From assembly GCA_016212685.1 (NCBI GenBank), contig JACREW010000234.1, positions 1-9,575 on the forward strand: a DNA stretch of 9,575 nucleotides, read 5' to 3'. A program made the translations under genes and the position numbers. A model generated the notes under the pieces. It saw nothing but the letters and a program-made list of their open reading frames with translations, was not told the origin of the DNA and did no database searches. This document shows, one piece after another, positions 1 to 6,105 of this stretch. Source of the stretch: Nitrospirota bacterium (GTDB lineage Bacteria > Nitrospirota > Thermodesulfovibrionia > Thermodesulfovibrionales > Dissulfurispiraceae). The first letter of the stretch is position 1. Every line of letters begins with the position of its first letter.

Positions 1-2
1 AC

Positions 3-209
3 AAGGTAGTCATTTACTATCATAAGGAGTCGGATACGCTTGACATATGGTTTGGCAATCCCGAAGATGAATTCATGTGAGAAGAATCGGGAGAAGGAAT
101 TATCAAATATAAATATAAGAATGGAAAGACTATCGGGATTGAAAAGCTGTATGTCAGCAAAACAGTAGGAATTGACAGACCTATGCCGGTAGAGTTAGTA
201 GTTGCTTAA
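3..209 (+). pseudogene. DUF2283-family small protein, 5' cut by window, interrupted by in-frame TGA
   Basis: Reading from base 3 gives KVVIYYHKESDTLDIWFGNP..., then a TGA at 78-80, then an in-frame continuation EESGEGIIKYKYKNGKTIGIEKLYVSKTVGI ending at TAA 207-209. The parts before and after the stop match the order expected for a DUF2283 protein: a beta strand with YxxExDTLxI, an acidic stretch, then G(K)xIGIEKL. The family consists of small single-domain proteins of unknown function, some found near toxin-antitoxin genes. The start codon probably lies only a few codons before the window. The one stop splits an otherwise intact frame, so I call it broken by a nonsense mutation; a sequencing error is the main alternative. 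No ATG with a ribosome binding site follows the stop to allow a restart. It lies 29 bp before lemA on the same strand. Confidence 0.68.
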
Positions 210-238
210 AACATTTATTGAAATAAACGGAGGTTTTT

Positions 239-814
239 ATGAGCAACGGAGTGAAGATCGCATTGGGAATTGTGGGAGTTATCGCAGTAATCGGTTTTAT
301 CTTTATCGGATGGGGAATAGGCCAGTATAACAGGGTAATCTCGATGGATGAGCAGGTGAAGGCGCAGTGGGCGCAGGTAGAGAATCAGTTGAAGAGGCGT
401 TACGACCTTATTCCGAATCTTGTAGAAACTGTAAAAGGCTACGCGAAGCATGAGAAGGAGATATTCGAGAATATAGCTCAGGCAAGGACCCAGTATTTTC
501 AGGCCAAAACCACTAAAGACAAGATTCAGGCGTCCAACGCGCTTGAAGGCGTTCTTTCGAGGTTGCTTGTCTTAAGAGAGACATATCCGCAATTGAAGGC
601 GAATGAAAACTTCTTGAAACTTCAGGACAGCCTTGAAGGAACCGAGAACAGGATCTCGGTAGAAAGGAAGCGCTACAACGAAAGCGTTCAGATTCTCAAT
701 ACATACAGAAGGACTGTCTTCGGCAGGATATTTGCCGGCATAGCAGGCGTAGGAGAGGCTGCGTATTATGAAATTCCGGCTGCCGAAAAAGAAGCGCCAA
801 AAGTAAAGTTTTAG
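239..814 (+). CDS. lemA: LemA family membrane-anchored protein
   Basis: The product is 191 residues, the usual LemA length. A hydrophobic N-terminal segment at about residues 6-27 is a single membrane anchor. It is followed by the conserved helical core: QYNRVISMDEQVKAQWAQVENQLKRRYDLIPNLVETVKGYAKHE (residues about 29-72), a block near NALEGVLSRLLVLRETYPQLKANENFLKLQDSLEGTENRI, and the terminal ERKRYNESVQILNTYRR signature. LemA proteins form membrane-anchored helical bundles exposed outside the cytoplasm; their biochemical role is not established, and they often neighbour HtpX or TPM-domain genes. Neither is present here; the next gene is a copper ATPase 1 bp downstream. The ATG at 239 is supported by GGAGG at 229-233, five bases upstream. 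The tail after GVGEAAYYEIP is short, charged and lysine-rich. Confidence 0.93.
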   Translation: MSNGVKIALGIVGVIAVIGFIFIGWGIGQYNRVISMDEQVKAQWAQVENQLKRRYDLIPNLVETVKGYAKHEKEIFENIAQARTQYFQAKTTKDKIQASNALEGVLSRLLVLRETYPQLKANENFLKLQDSLEGTENRISVERKRYNESVQILNTYRRTVFGRIFAGIAGVGEAAYYEIPAAEKEAPKVKF

Positions 815-815
815 A

Positions 816-3116
816 GTGAAGGCAAAACTGATTGATTTCAGCGTAAGAGGCATGACATGCGCTGCCTGTTCTTCTGCTGTTGAGAGGGCGCTCAGGGATA
901 TTCCCGGCGTTATGAGCGCGGTTGTGAACCTTCCGGCCGAGAAGGCGACCGTTGAATTTATGCCTGAGATGACCGGCTTTGAGGCATTCAGTGCAGTGAT
1001 AAAGGAAGCGGGGTATTCAGCGGAGCAGATAACAGAAGAATTTATCGACAGGGAGCGCGAGCAGCGCGAGAAGGAATTTAATGAATTAAGAAAGCGTTTT
1101 ATCTCAAGCGCGATACTTACGGCTCCGATTATCATCGGAAGCATGATTGCCCTTCCCGTTTTGTCCAACTGGTATCTGTTATTCCTGCTCGCGACGCCTG
1201 TTCAGTTCTGGAGCGGCTTGAGGTTTCATAAGGCGGCCATTTCCGCGCTTAAGCACCGCACAACCAACATGAATACGCTGATAAGCGTAGGAACGTCATC
1301 GGCCTATATCTATAGTTTGGTGGCCACATTCATGCCGGAGTTGTTCTTTAAGGGAGGGATAACTCCCCATGTATATTTCGATACATCGGCTACCATAATA
1401 ACCCTTATCCTTTTGGGCAGGCTTCTTGAGGCGAAGGCGAAAGGCAAGACTTCCGACGCGATAAGAAAGCTCATGGGGCTGCAGGCAAAAACGGCCTTTG
1501 TTATAAGGGACGGTGAAGAGAAAAATATACCGATAGGGGAAGTTACTGCCGGAGACATTGTTATTGTCAAGCCCGGAGAGAGGATCCCGGTTGACGGCGA
1601 GGTGATTGACGGTTATTCCACAACGGACGAATCCATGCTCACCGGAGAAAGCCTGCCGCTTGAAAAATCTCCGGGAGATAAGGTCTTCGGCGGAACGGTG
1701 AATAAGGCGGGGAGTTTTAAACTGCGGGCGTTAAAGGTAGGCAAGGATACGGCATTATCGCAGATAATAAGACTTGTCGAAGAGGCGCAGGGAAGCAAAG
1801 CGCCCATTCAGAGGCTTGCGGATAAGGTCGCTTCCGTTTTTGTGCCGACGGTAATAGGGATAGCGGTAATTACATTTCTGGCATGGTTCGTATTCGGCCC
1901 CAAGCCTTCGTTCACTCTCGCATTGATGAATTTTATTGCGGTGCTGATCATAGCCTGTCCGTGCGCGTTGGGTCTTGCGACGCCGACCGCGATAATGGTA
2001 GGAACGGGAAAGGGCGCCGAGAATGGCATACTCATAAGGGACGCCGGAGCGCTGGAGTTATCCCATAAGATCGAGGCTGTGATATTGGATAAGACAGGCA
2101 CGATAACAAAAGGCGAACCCGAAGTCGTGGATATAATCATAACAGGCAATGGGCAAGAGGCATCCCCCTCGCCTATAACCCATAGCCTATCGTCTGACGA
2201 AGTCCTACAGATTGCCGCATCGGCGGAGAGGTTTTCGGAGCATCCGGTCGGCGCTGCTATAGTAAGGAAAGCAGTCGAGCGCAATATAGAACTTTTGGAG
2301 ATTTCGAATTTCTCGGCGATGCCCGGCGGTGGAATAAAGGCAAAGGTAAAAATACAGGATTCAAATCCCCCCTTACCCCCCTTTGCTAAAGGGGGGCGTG
2401 GGGGGATTATTGATGTTTTTATCGGCAATGAAGGAATGATGCGGCGGGGAAATATAAATATATTGACTGTAGAGTCATTATCTGAGAAAATATCCTCTGA
2501 GGCGAAGACTCCCGTTTTCATGGCTGTCGATAACGAGATTAAAGCGGTTTTCTCCATAGCCGATACAATAAAGGAAGGGTCTTTGGAAGCCATAAGCGAG
2601 ATGAAAAAAATGGGGATTGATGTTATAATGCTTACCGGTGACCATCAGAATACTGGACGGGCAATTGCAAATGAAGCAGGAATTGACAGGTTTTTTGCGG
2701 AAGTGATGCCGGATCAGAAGGTCGAGGTTGTGAGGAAGGTAAAAGCGGAGGGGAAGGTCACGGCTATGGTAGGCGACGGCATTAACGATGCGCCTGCTCT
2801 TGCCGAGGCTGACGTAGGGATCGCCATAGGCACCGGCGCCGATATAGCTATCGAGGCGTCAGATATAACGCTCATAAAGGGCAACTTGAAGAGCGTTGTG
2901 GATGCTATAAGATTAAGCAGGCTCACCATCACTACTATCAAGCAAAATCTTTTCTGGGCATTTTTTTATAACGTGGTGGGAATTCCGGTTGCAGCGGGCC
3001 TCTTGTATCCTTTCGGCGGGCCGTTGCTTAATCCTATGATCGCGTCGGCAGCGATGGCCTTCAGTTCCGTTTCGGTCGTAAGCAACTCTTTGAGGTTGAG
3101 AAAGAAACGTCTTTAG
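816..3116 (+). CDS. copA: Cu(I)-translocating P1B-type ATPase with two repeat-derived insertions
   Basis: This 766-residue heavy-metal pump exports monovalent copper across the inner membrane using ATP. In order: one N-terminal HMA metal-binding domain with GMTCAAC (Cys15, Cys18); membrane helices from about residue 93; an actuator domain with TGES at 276-279; the metal-site CPC at 381-383; the phosphorylated aspartate in DKTGT at D425; the N-domain SEHP (His476, Pro477); the hinge GDGIND at 653-658; and final helices with Tyr718-Asn719 and Met747 followed by Ser750-Ser751, the residue set typical of Cu(I) rather than Zn/Cd pumps. The start is GTG at 816, one base after the lemA stop, with only a weak ribosome site, suggesting translational coupling. 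The nucleotide-binding domain holds extra residues at about 444-460 and 517-531, encoded by palindromic DNA and described separately; all catalytic motifs remain in frame. No copper-responsive regulator gene is visible nearby. Confidence 0.96.
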   Translation: MKAKLIDFSVRGMTCAACSSAVERALRDIPGVMSAVVNLPAEKATVEFMPEMTGFEAFSAVIKEAGYSAEQITEEFIDREREQREKEFNELRKRFISSAILTAPIIIGSMIALPVLSNWYLLFLLATPVQFWSGLRFHKAAISALKHRTTNMNTLISVGTSSAYIYSLVATFMPELFFKGGITPHVYFDTSATIITLILLGRLLEAKAKGKTSDAIRKLMGLQAKTAFVIRDGEEKNIPIGEVTAGDIVIVKPGERIPVDGEVIDGYSTTDESMLTGESLPLEKSPGDKVFGGTVNKAGSFKLRALKVGKDTALSQIIRLVEEAQGSKAPIQRLADKVASVFVPTVIGIAVITFLAWFVFGPKPSFTLALMNFIAVLIIACPCALGLATPTAIMVGTGKGAENGILIRDAGALELSHKIEAVILDKTGTITKGEPEVVDIIITGNGQEASPSPITHSLSSDEVLQIAASAERFSEHPVGAAIVRKAVERNIELLEISNFSAMPGGGIKAKVKIQDSNPPLPPFAKGGRGGIIDVFIGNEGMMRRGNINILTVESLSEKISSEAKTPVFMAVDNEIKAVFSIADTIKEGSLEAISEMKKMGIDVIMLTGDHQNTGRAIANEAGIDRFFAEVMPDQKVEVVRKVKAEGKVTAMVGDGINDAPALAEADVGIAIGTGADIAIEASDITLIKGNLKSVVDAIRLSRLTITTIKQNLFWAFFYNVVGIPVAAGLLYPFGGPLLNPMIASAAMAFSSVSVVSNSLRLRKKRL
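2145..2187. repeat. Imperfect palindrome of heptad repeats inside copA
   Basis: The arms 2145-2161 and 2171-2187 are inverted repeats matching at 13 of 17 positions, with a 9-nt loop (ATCCCCCTC). Each arm also has a 7-nt period: GGCAATG, GGCAAGA, GGCATCC on the left, and CCTATAA, CCCATAG, CCTATCG on the right, the last unit running to 2192. The segment is read in frame as roughly GNGQEASPSPITHSL (residues 444-458), in a place where CopA relatives normally go directly from the strand after DKTGT to the D/E-E-V-L helix. I infer a decayed mobile or expanded repeat inserted in a surface loop of the N-domain. Confidence 0.5.
2364..2408. repeat. GC-rich palindromic (REP-like) element inserted in frame in copA
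   Basis: This is a nested palindrome. The outer arms AATCCCCCC (2364-2372) and GGGGGGATT (2400-2408) are exact complements, as are the inner arms CCCCCCTTT (2376-2384) and AAAGGGGGG (2388-2396). A 3-nt loop (GCT) sits at the tip and a 3/3 internal bulge (TTA/CGT) separates the arms. It is translated as NPPLPPFAKGGRGGI (residues 517-531), low-complexity sequence not expected in a P-type ATPase N-domain. C6/G6 palindromes of this design occur as dispersed, mostly intergenic repeats in several bacterial genomes; that comparison is from memory. Its 45-base length is a multiple of three, so the frame is kept. Confidence 0.82.
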
Positions 3117-3131
3117 GTTCGGGAGGAATAG

Positions 3132-4250
3132 ATGCGGAGAACAGTATATGTTGCGGATGACGTTCCTACGAATATAGAGCTTGTAGAGGCCGTTTTCAGG
3201 AGCGACCCCGATATCGTCATTAAAAAGGCATGCGACGGCAGTGAACTGCTCGATGAGATTCAGAAGGACGGACTTCCCGACCTCATAATCCTCGATCTCA
3301 TGATGCCGGTAATGGACGGTTTCGATGTGCTTAGAAAATTAAAAGACGCGAGGGCGAAAAATTACTTTCCAATTGTTGTCCTCTCTGCGCTTACCGACAA
3401 GCAGAGCATCATAAACGCCCTTTCGTTGGGAGCGGACGACTATGTGACAAAACCGTTTTTTGTTGAGGAGCTCAAGGCGCGGGTCTATAATATGCTCAAG
3501 CTGAAGGAACGCGATGAATTTTTGAATACATCCCTCGACGTTATGGAATCGAACCTGCTTGAGAAACTCCAGATGCTGGAGCATACACAACTCGAGATTA
3601 TAATAAGGCTCGGTAAGGCTGCGGAATTCAGGGACGACGAGACAGGAAGGCATATCGAAAGGATAGCGGACTATGTAAGCCTGATAGCGGGGGAGATAGG
3701 GATGAACAACGGTCACGTCATGATGATGAAATACGCCGCGCCCATGCACGACGTAGGCAAGATAGGCGTTCCGGACAGCATACTCCTGAAGCCCGGCAAG
3801 CTAAGCGACGACGAGTTCAATATAATAAAATTGCATACCGTCATAGGCGGCAAGATACTCAGCGGCACTACCCTGCCGCTTCTCGAGCTCGCGAGGGAAA
3901 TCGCTTTAAGCCATCACGAGAAATGGGACGGCAGCGGTTATCCGTTCGCTCTTAAAGGCGCCGATATTCCGATATCCGGGCGGATAGTCGCTATAACCGA
4001 TGTCTTCGATGCCCTGACATCGGAAAGGATATACAAGACTGCATGGCCCATGGAAAAGGCGTTGGATTATATAAGGGAGCAGAGAGGGAAGCAATTCGAT
4101 CCAGATGTTGTCGATGCATTTTTCAATGTTGCGGAAAAGATAATGCGGATTAAGCAATCTAAAACCGATGAACGAACTGCAAAACCTATAATACAGCAGG
4201 TGCTGGACGGCGATATATCCATAGAAGAAGCGATAGAAAGGTGGAGATAA
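3132..4250 (+). CDS. Response regulator with HD-GYP cyclic-di-GMP phosphodiesterase output
   Basis: The product has 372 residues. An N-terminal receiver domain (about 3-122) shows the acidic pair Asp9-Asp10, phosphoacceptor Asp55 in ILDLMMPVMDG, switch Ser85 and Lys107 in TKP. A helical linker (about 123-155) leads into an HD-GYP domain (about 156-340) with RDDETGRHIERI, the metal-binding His206-Asp207 in MHDVGKIGVPD, His261-His262 in HHEKWDGSGYP, and GYP at 269-271. Such proteins (RpfG type) hydrolyse cyclic di-GMP to pGpG or GMP, and phosphorylation of the receiver is expected to set activity. A tail of about 30 residues ending DGDISIEEAIERWR lies beyond the usual domain end. The ATG at 3132 follows GGGAGG at 3121-3126. 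The gene starts 15 bp after copA and overlaps the RNase J gene by 10 nt. No kinase is directly adjacent, so the partner may be the kinase at 6106 or one elsewhere. Confidence 0.94.
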   Translation: MRRTVYVADDVPTNIELVEAVFRSDPDIVIKKACDGSELLDEIQKDGLPDLIILDLMMPVMDGFDVLRKLKDARAKNYFPIVVLSALTDKQSIINALSLGADDYVTKPFFVEELKARVYNMLKLKERDEFLNTSLDVMESNLLEKLQMLEHTQLEIIIRLGKAAEFRDDETGRHIERIADYVSLIAGEIGMNNGHVMMMKYAAPMHDVGKIGVPDSILLKPGKLSDDEFNIIKLHTVIGGKILSGTTLPLLELAREIALSHHEKWDGSGYPFALKGADIPISGRIVAITDVFDALTSERIYKTAWPMEKALDYIREQRGKQFDPDVVDAFFNVAEKIMRIKQSKTDERTAKPIIQQVLDGDISIEEAIERWR

Positions 4251-5899
4251 ATTCACTTTTAGTAATTCCTCTCGGAGGTCTTGAAGAGATCGGTCTTAAC
4301 ATGACCGTATTTCAATACGCCGATGACTTCATTATCGTGGATGCGGGCCTTATGTTCCCGGAAGAGGATATGCTGGGAGTGGATTTCGTCATACCCGATT
4401 TTTCTTATGTCCTCGACAACCGTGAAAAAGTAAAGGGTATTATCCTCACCCACGGGCATGAAGACCATACCGGCGCCCTGCCGTTTTTGCTTAAAGAGAT
4501 AAACGTCCCTGTTTTCGGAACACCTCTTACCCTTGCCCTCGTCAGGGAAAAGTTAAAAGAGCATAATATCACCGACGTTCCCCTCATGCCTATCAAGCCG
4601 AGGGATACCGTTACACTCGGTGTTTTCAAGATAGAGTTCATGAGAGTTACCCACAGCATTGTTGACGGGGTGGGTCTCGGCATCAATACTCCACTCGGCA
4701 ATATTATTCATACCGGCGACTTCAAGCTTGACCCCACGCCGGTCGACGGCGAATTAATGGACTTTCACAAATTTTCGGAATACGGGGAGAAGGGGACATT
4801 GCTGATGCTTTCAGACAGCACCAATGCCGAGAAAGGAGGGTTCACATTCTCCGAAAAAGAGGTAAGAAGGGCCTTTGAAGACATATTTTCGAAGACAAAG
4901 GGAAGGATAATCATAGCCACCTTTGCGTCCAATATACACAGGATACAGCAGGCTATCGACGTTGCCGTGCAATACGGAAGGCGCGTTATCATGTGCGGAA
5001 AGAGCATCGTGTCGAACTCGCAGATAGCCCTCGACCTGGGTTATCTGAAGATGCCTGAAAACACATGGGTGAGGCTTGAAAACCTTAAAGACCTGCCGGA
5101 CAATGAAGCGGTTATCATAACCACCGGAAGCCAGGGAGAGCCCATGAGCGTTCTCTCCAGAATCGCCATCGACGAGCATAAGCATATAAAGATAAAAGAA
5201 GGGGATACGGTCATCCTCTCGGCAAAGATCATCCCCGGCAACGAGCGGTCCATAGGGAGGATTATCAACCATTTGATGAGGAGAGGAGCCGACGTCATAT
5301 ACGAAAAGGTTTCGGAGATACATGTATCGGGACACGCTTCCAAGGAAGAGTTAAAGCTTATGATGAATATCGTCAGGCCGAGATATTTCATGCCTATACA
5401 CGGAGAATACAGGCATTTGAAATATCACGCAAGGCTGGCGGAAAAGTCGGACATACCCGCGGAGAATATTTTTATAATGGAAGACGGCGGAGTTCTCGAG
5501 ATAACCGGGGAAGGAGCGTCAAAAGACGGGAAGGTGACTTCCGGAAGGGTATTCATAGACGGCAAGGACATAGGAGGCGTTGAAGACATCGTTCTGAGGG
5601 ACAGAAAGCGGCTCGCGCACGACGGGATAGTGATAGTCCTTGTGGGCATAGAGAAGCTCACGAAGAAGATAGTTTCAGGGCCCGAGATAATATCGCGGGG
5701 GTTTATCTTTGAAGACGCCTCTCCTGATATAATCAATGAGGTTAGGGAATTGATGACGAATACCCTGATGGATCTGGAAGATGATATAATTTCCGATATG
5801 AGTCTCGTTCAGGCAAAATTGCGGTCAACGCTTAAAAAATACCTCAGAAATACGATGGACAGAAAGCCCATGATAATGCCTATAGTCATGGAGGTATAA
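4241..5899 (+). CDS. rnj: Ribonuclease J (metallo-beta-lactamase / beta-CASP family)
   Basis: This 552-residue protein is about the length of Bacillus RNase J1. RNase J is a zinc-dependent cytoplasmic RNase with 5'-3' exonuclease and endonuclease activity in mRNA decay and rRNA maturation. Visible motifs: the opening LVIPLGGLEEIGLNM; the zinc site HGHEDH (His71, His73, Asp75, His76); HTGDFK (His157, Asp160); DSTNAE at 192-197; the beta-CASP ATFASNIHR and GKSIVSN motifs; HVSGHAS at 361-367; MPIHGEYRHL with His387; and a complete C-terminal domain. The start is the GTG at 4241, inside the last codons of the HD-GYP gene, chosen because it places the conserved LVIPLGG strand at residues 7-13 as in family members. 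The 10-nt overlap implies coupled translation with the phosphodiesterase. No simple terminator follows; the MITE-like inverted repeat begins 18 bp after the stop. Confidence 0.95.
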   Translation: MEINSLLVIPLGGLEEIGLNMTVFQYADDFIIVDAGLMFPEEDMLGVDFVIPDFSYVLDNREKVKGIILTHGHEDHTGALPFLLKEINVPVFGTPLTLALVREKLKEHNITDVPLMPIKPRDTVTLGVFKIEFMRVTHSIVDGVGLGINTPLGNIIHTGDFKLDPTPVDGELMDFHKFSEYGEKGTLLMLSDSTNAEKGGFTFSEKEVRRAFEDIFSKTKGRIIIATFASNIHRIQQAIDVAVQYGRRVIMCGKSIVSNSQIALDLGYLKMPENTWVRLENLKDLPDNEAVIITTGSQGEPMSVLSRIAIDEHKHIKIKEGDTVILSAKIIPGNERSIGRIINHLMRRGADVIYEKVSEIHVSGHASKEELKLMMNIVRPRYFMPIHGEYRHLKYHARLAEKSDIPAENIFIMEDGGVLEITGEGASKDGKVTSGRVFIDGKDIGGVEDIVLRDRKRLAHDGIVIVLVGIEKLTKKIVSGPEIISRGFIFEDASPDIINEVRELMTNTLMDLEDDIISDMSLVQAKLRSTLKKYLRNTMDRKPMIMPIVMEV

Positions 5900-5916
5900 C
5901 CCCTTCTGTCGTATTT

Positions 5917-6069
5917 ATATGGAGGCATGAACAGCTAAAAGTCTTTACAATTCGCATTTTTTGAAACAGTCCAGTATGTTTAACGTGGATTTGTTTATTG
6001 CATAAGTTGCAACAGTCATCCTCAATAATGTGGCGAGGTAAAGCCTTTTATCCGCCCATGCCTCCATAT
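5917..6069. repeat. Candidate MITE: 32-nt terminal inverted repeats flanked by TA
   Basis: The left end 5917-5948 and the right end 6038-6069 are inverted repeats identical at 27 of 32 positions, the outermost 13 being perfect (ATATGGAGGCATG and its complement). Weaker pairing seems to continue inward. If the element proper is TGGAGGCATG...CATGCCTCCA (5920-6066, 147 bp), each side carries TA (5918-5919 and 6067-6068), the duplication made by IS630/Tc1-mariner transposases. No protein is apparent inside. Removing it would leave about 57 bp between rnj and the kinase, in keeping with the compact surroundings. Both termini read GGAGGC-ATG-two codons-TAA outward to inward, probably by chance. As RNA it could fold into a long hairpin and act as a partial terminator or processing site. 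A structured leader native to the locus is the alternative. Confidence 0.6.
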
Positions 6070-6089
6070 GTTCGATATTTTGTAGATTA

Positions 6090-6098
6090 TGATATAAT
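6090..6098 (+). promoter_or_regulatory. Extended -10 promoter element upstream of the histidine kinase
   Basis: TGATATAAT matches the extended -10 consensus TGnTATAAT exactly, for a sigma-70-type holoenzyme. The best -35 candidate, TTCGAT at 6071-6076 with 16-nt spacing, is poor, which extended -10 promoters tolerate. The expected transcription start, about 7 nt downstream, falls at 6105-6106, on the likely kinase ATG. The same nonamer occurs by codon usage inside rnj (5725-5733 and 5782-5790), so the string alone is weak evidence; its position in non-coding sequence is what favours it. Confidence 0.4.
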
Positions 6099-6105
6099 TT
6101 TCAAT

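Noticed and set aside
78..110. Selenocysteine insertion at the TGA of the DUF2283-type gene
   Set aside because: The bases after the TGA are AT- and purine-rich and do not form the short GC hairpin expected of a bacterial SECIS.
40..200. TTGACA hexamers at 40-45 and 172-177 as -35 boxes for lemA
   Set aside because: Both fall inside the DUF2283-type frame and no acceptable -10 sequence lies 16-18 nt downstream of either.
572..1168. Minus-strand open frame of 198 codons across lemA and copA
   Set aside because: It spans two well-supported opposing genes, has Ser/Ala-rich shadow composition and shows no recognisable domain.
1808..2593. Long minus-strand open frame (261 codons) opposite copA
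   Set aside because: It mirrors the copA codons, resembles no family I know, and copA carries complete conserved motifs on the other strand. It is open partly because the palindromic repeat reads through both ways.
5725..5790. Two further TGATATAAT strings (5725-5733, 5782-5790) as promoters
   Set aside because: Both are inside rnj and arise from Asp-Ile-Ile codons (GAT ATA ATC/ATT), common in this genome's codon usage; no -35 or gene start fits them.
5921..5938. Mini-cistron GGAGGC-ATG-AAC-AGC-TAA as a leader peptide
   Set aside because: It has only three codons, sits in the terminal repeat of the MITE-like element, and is mirrored at the other end, so it is best explained by the repeat itself.
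5998..6105. N-terminal extension of the kinase from a TTG start
   Set aside because: There is no ribosome binding site, the codons lie mostly in the MITE-like element, and the encoded residues do not look like part of a GAF kinase.
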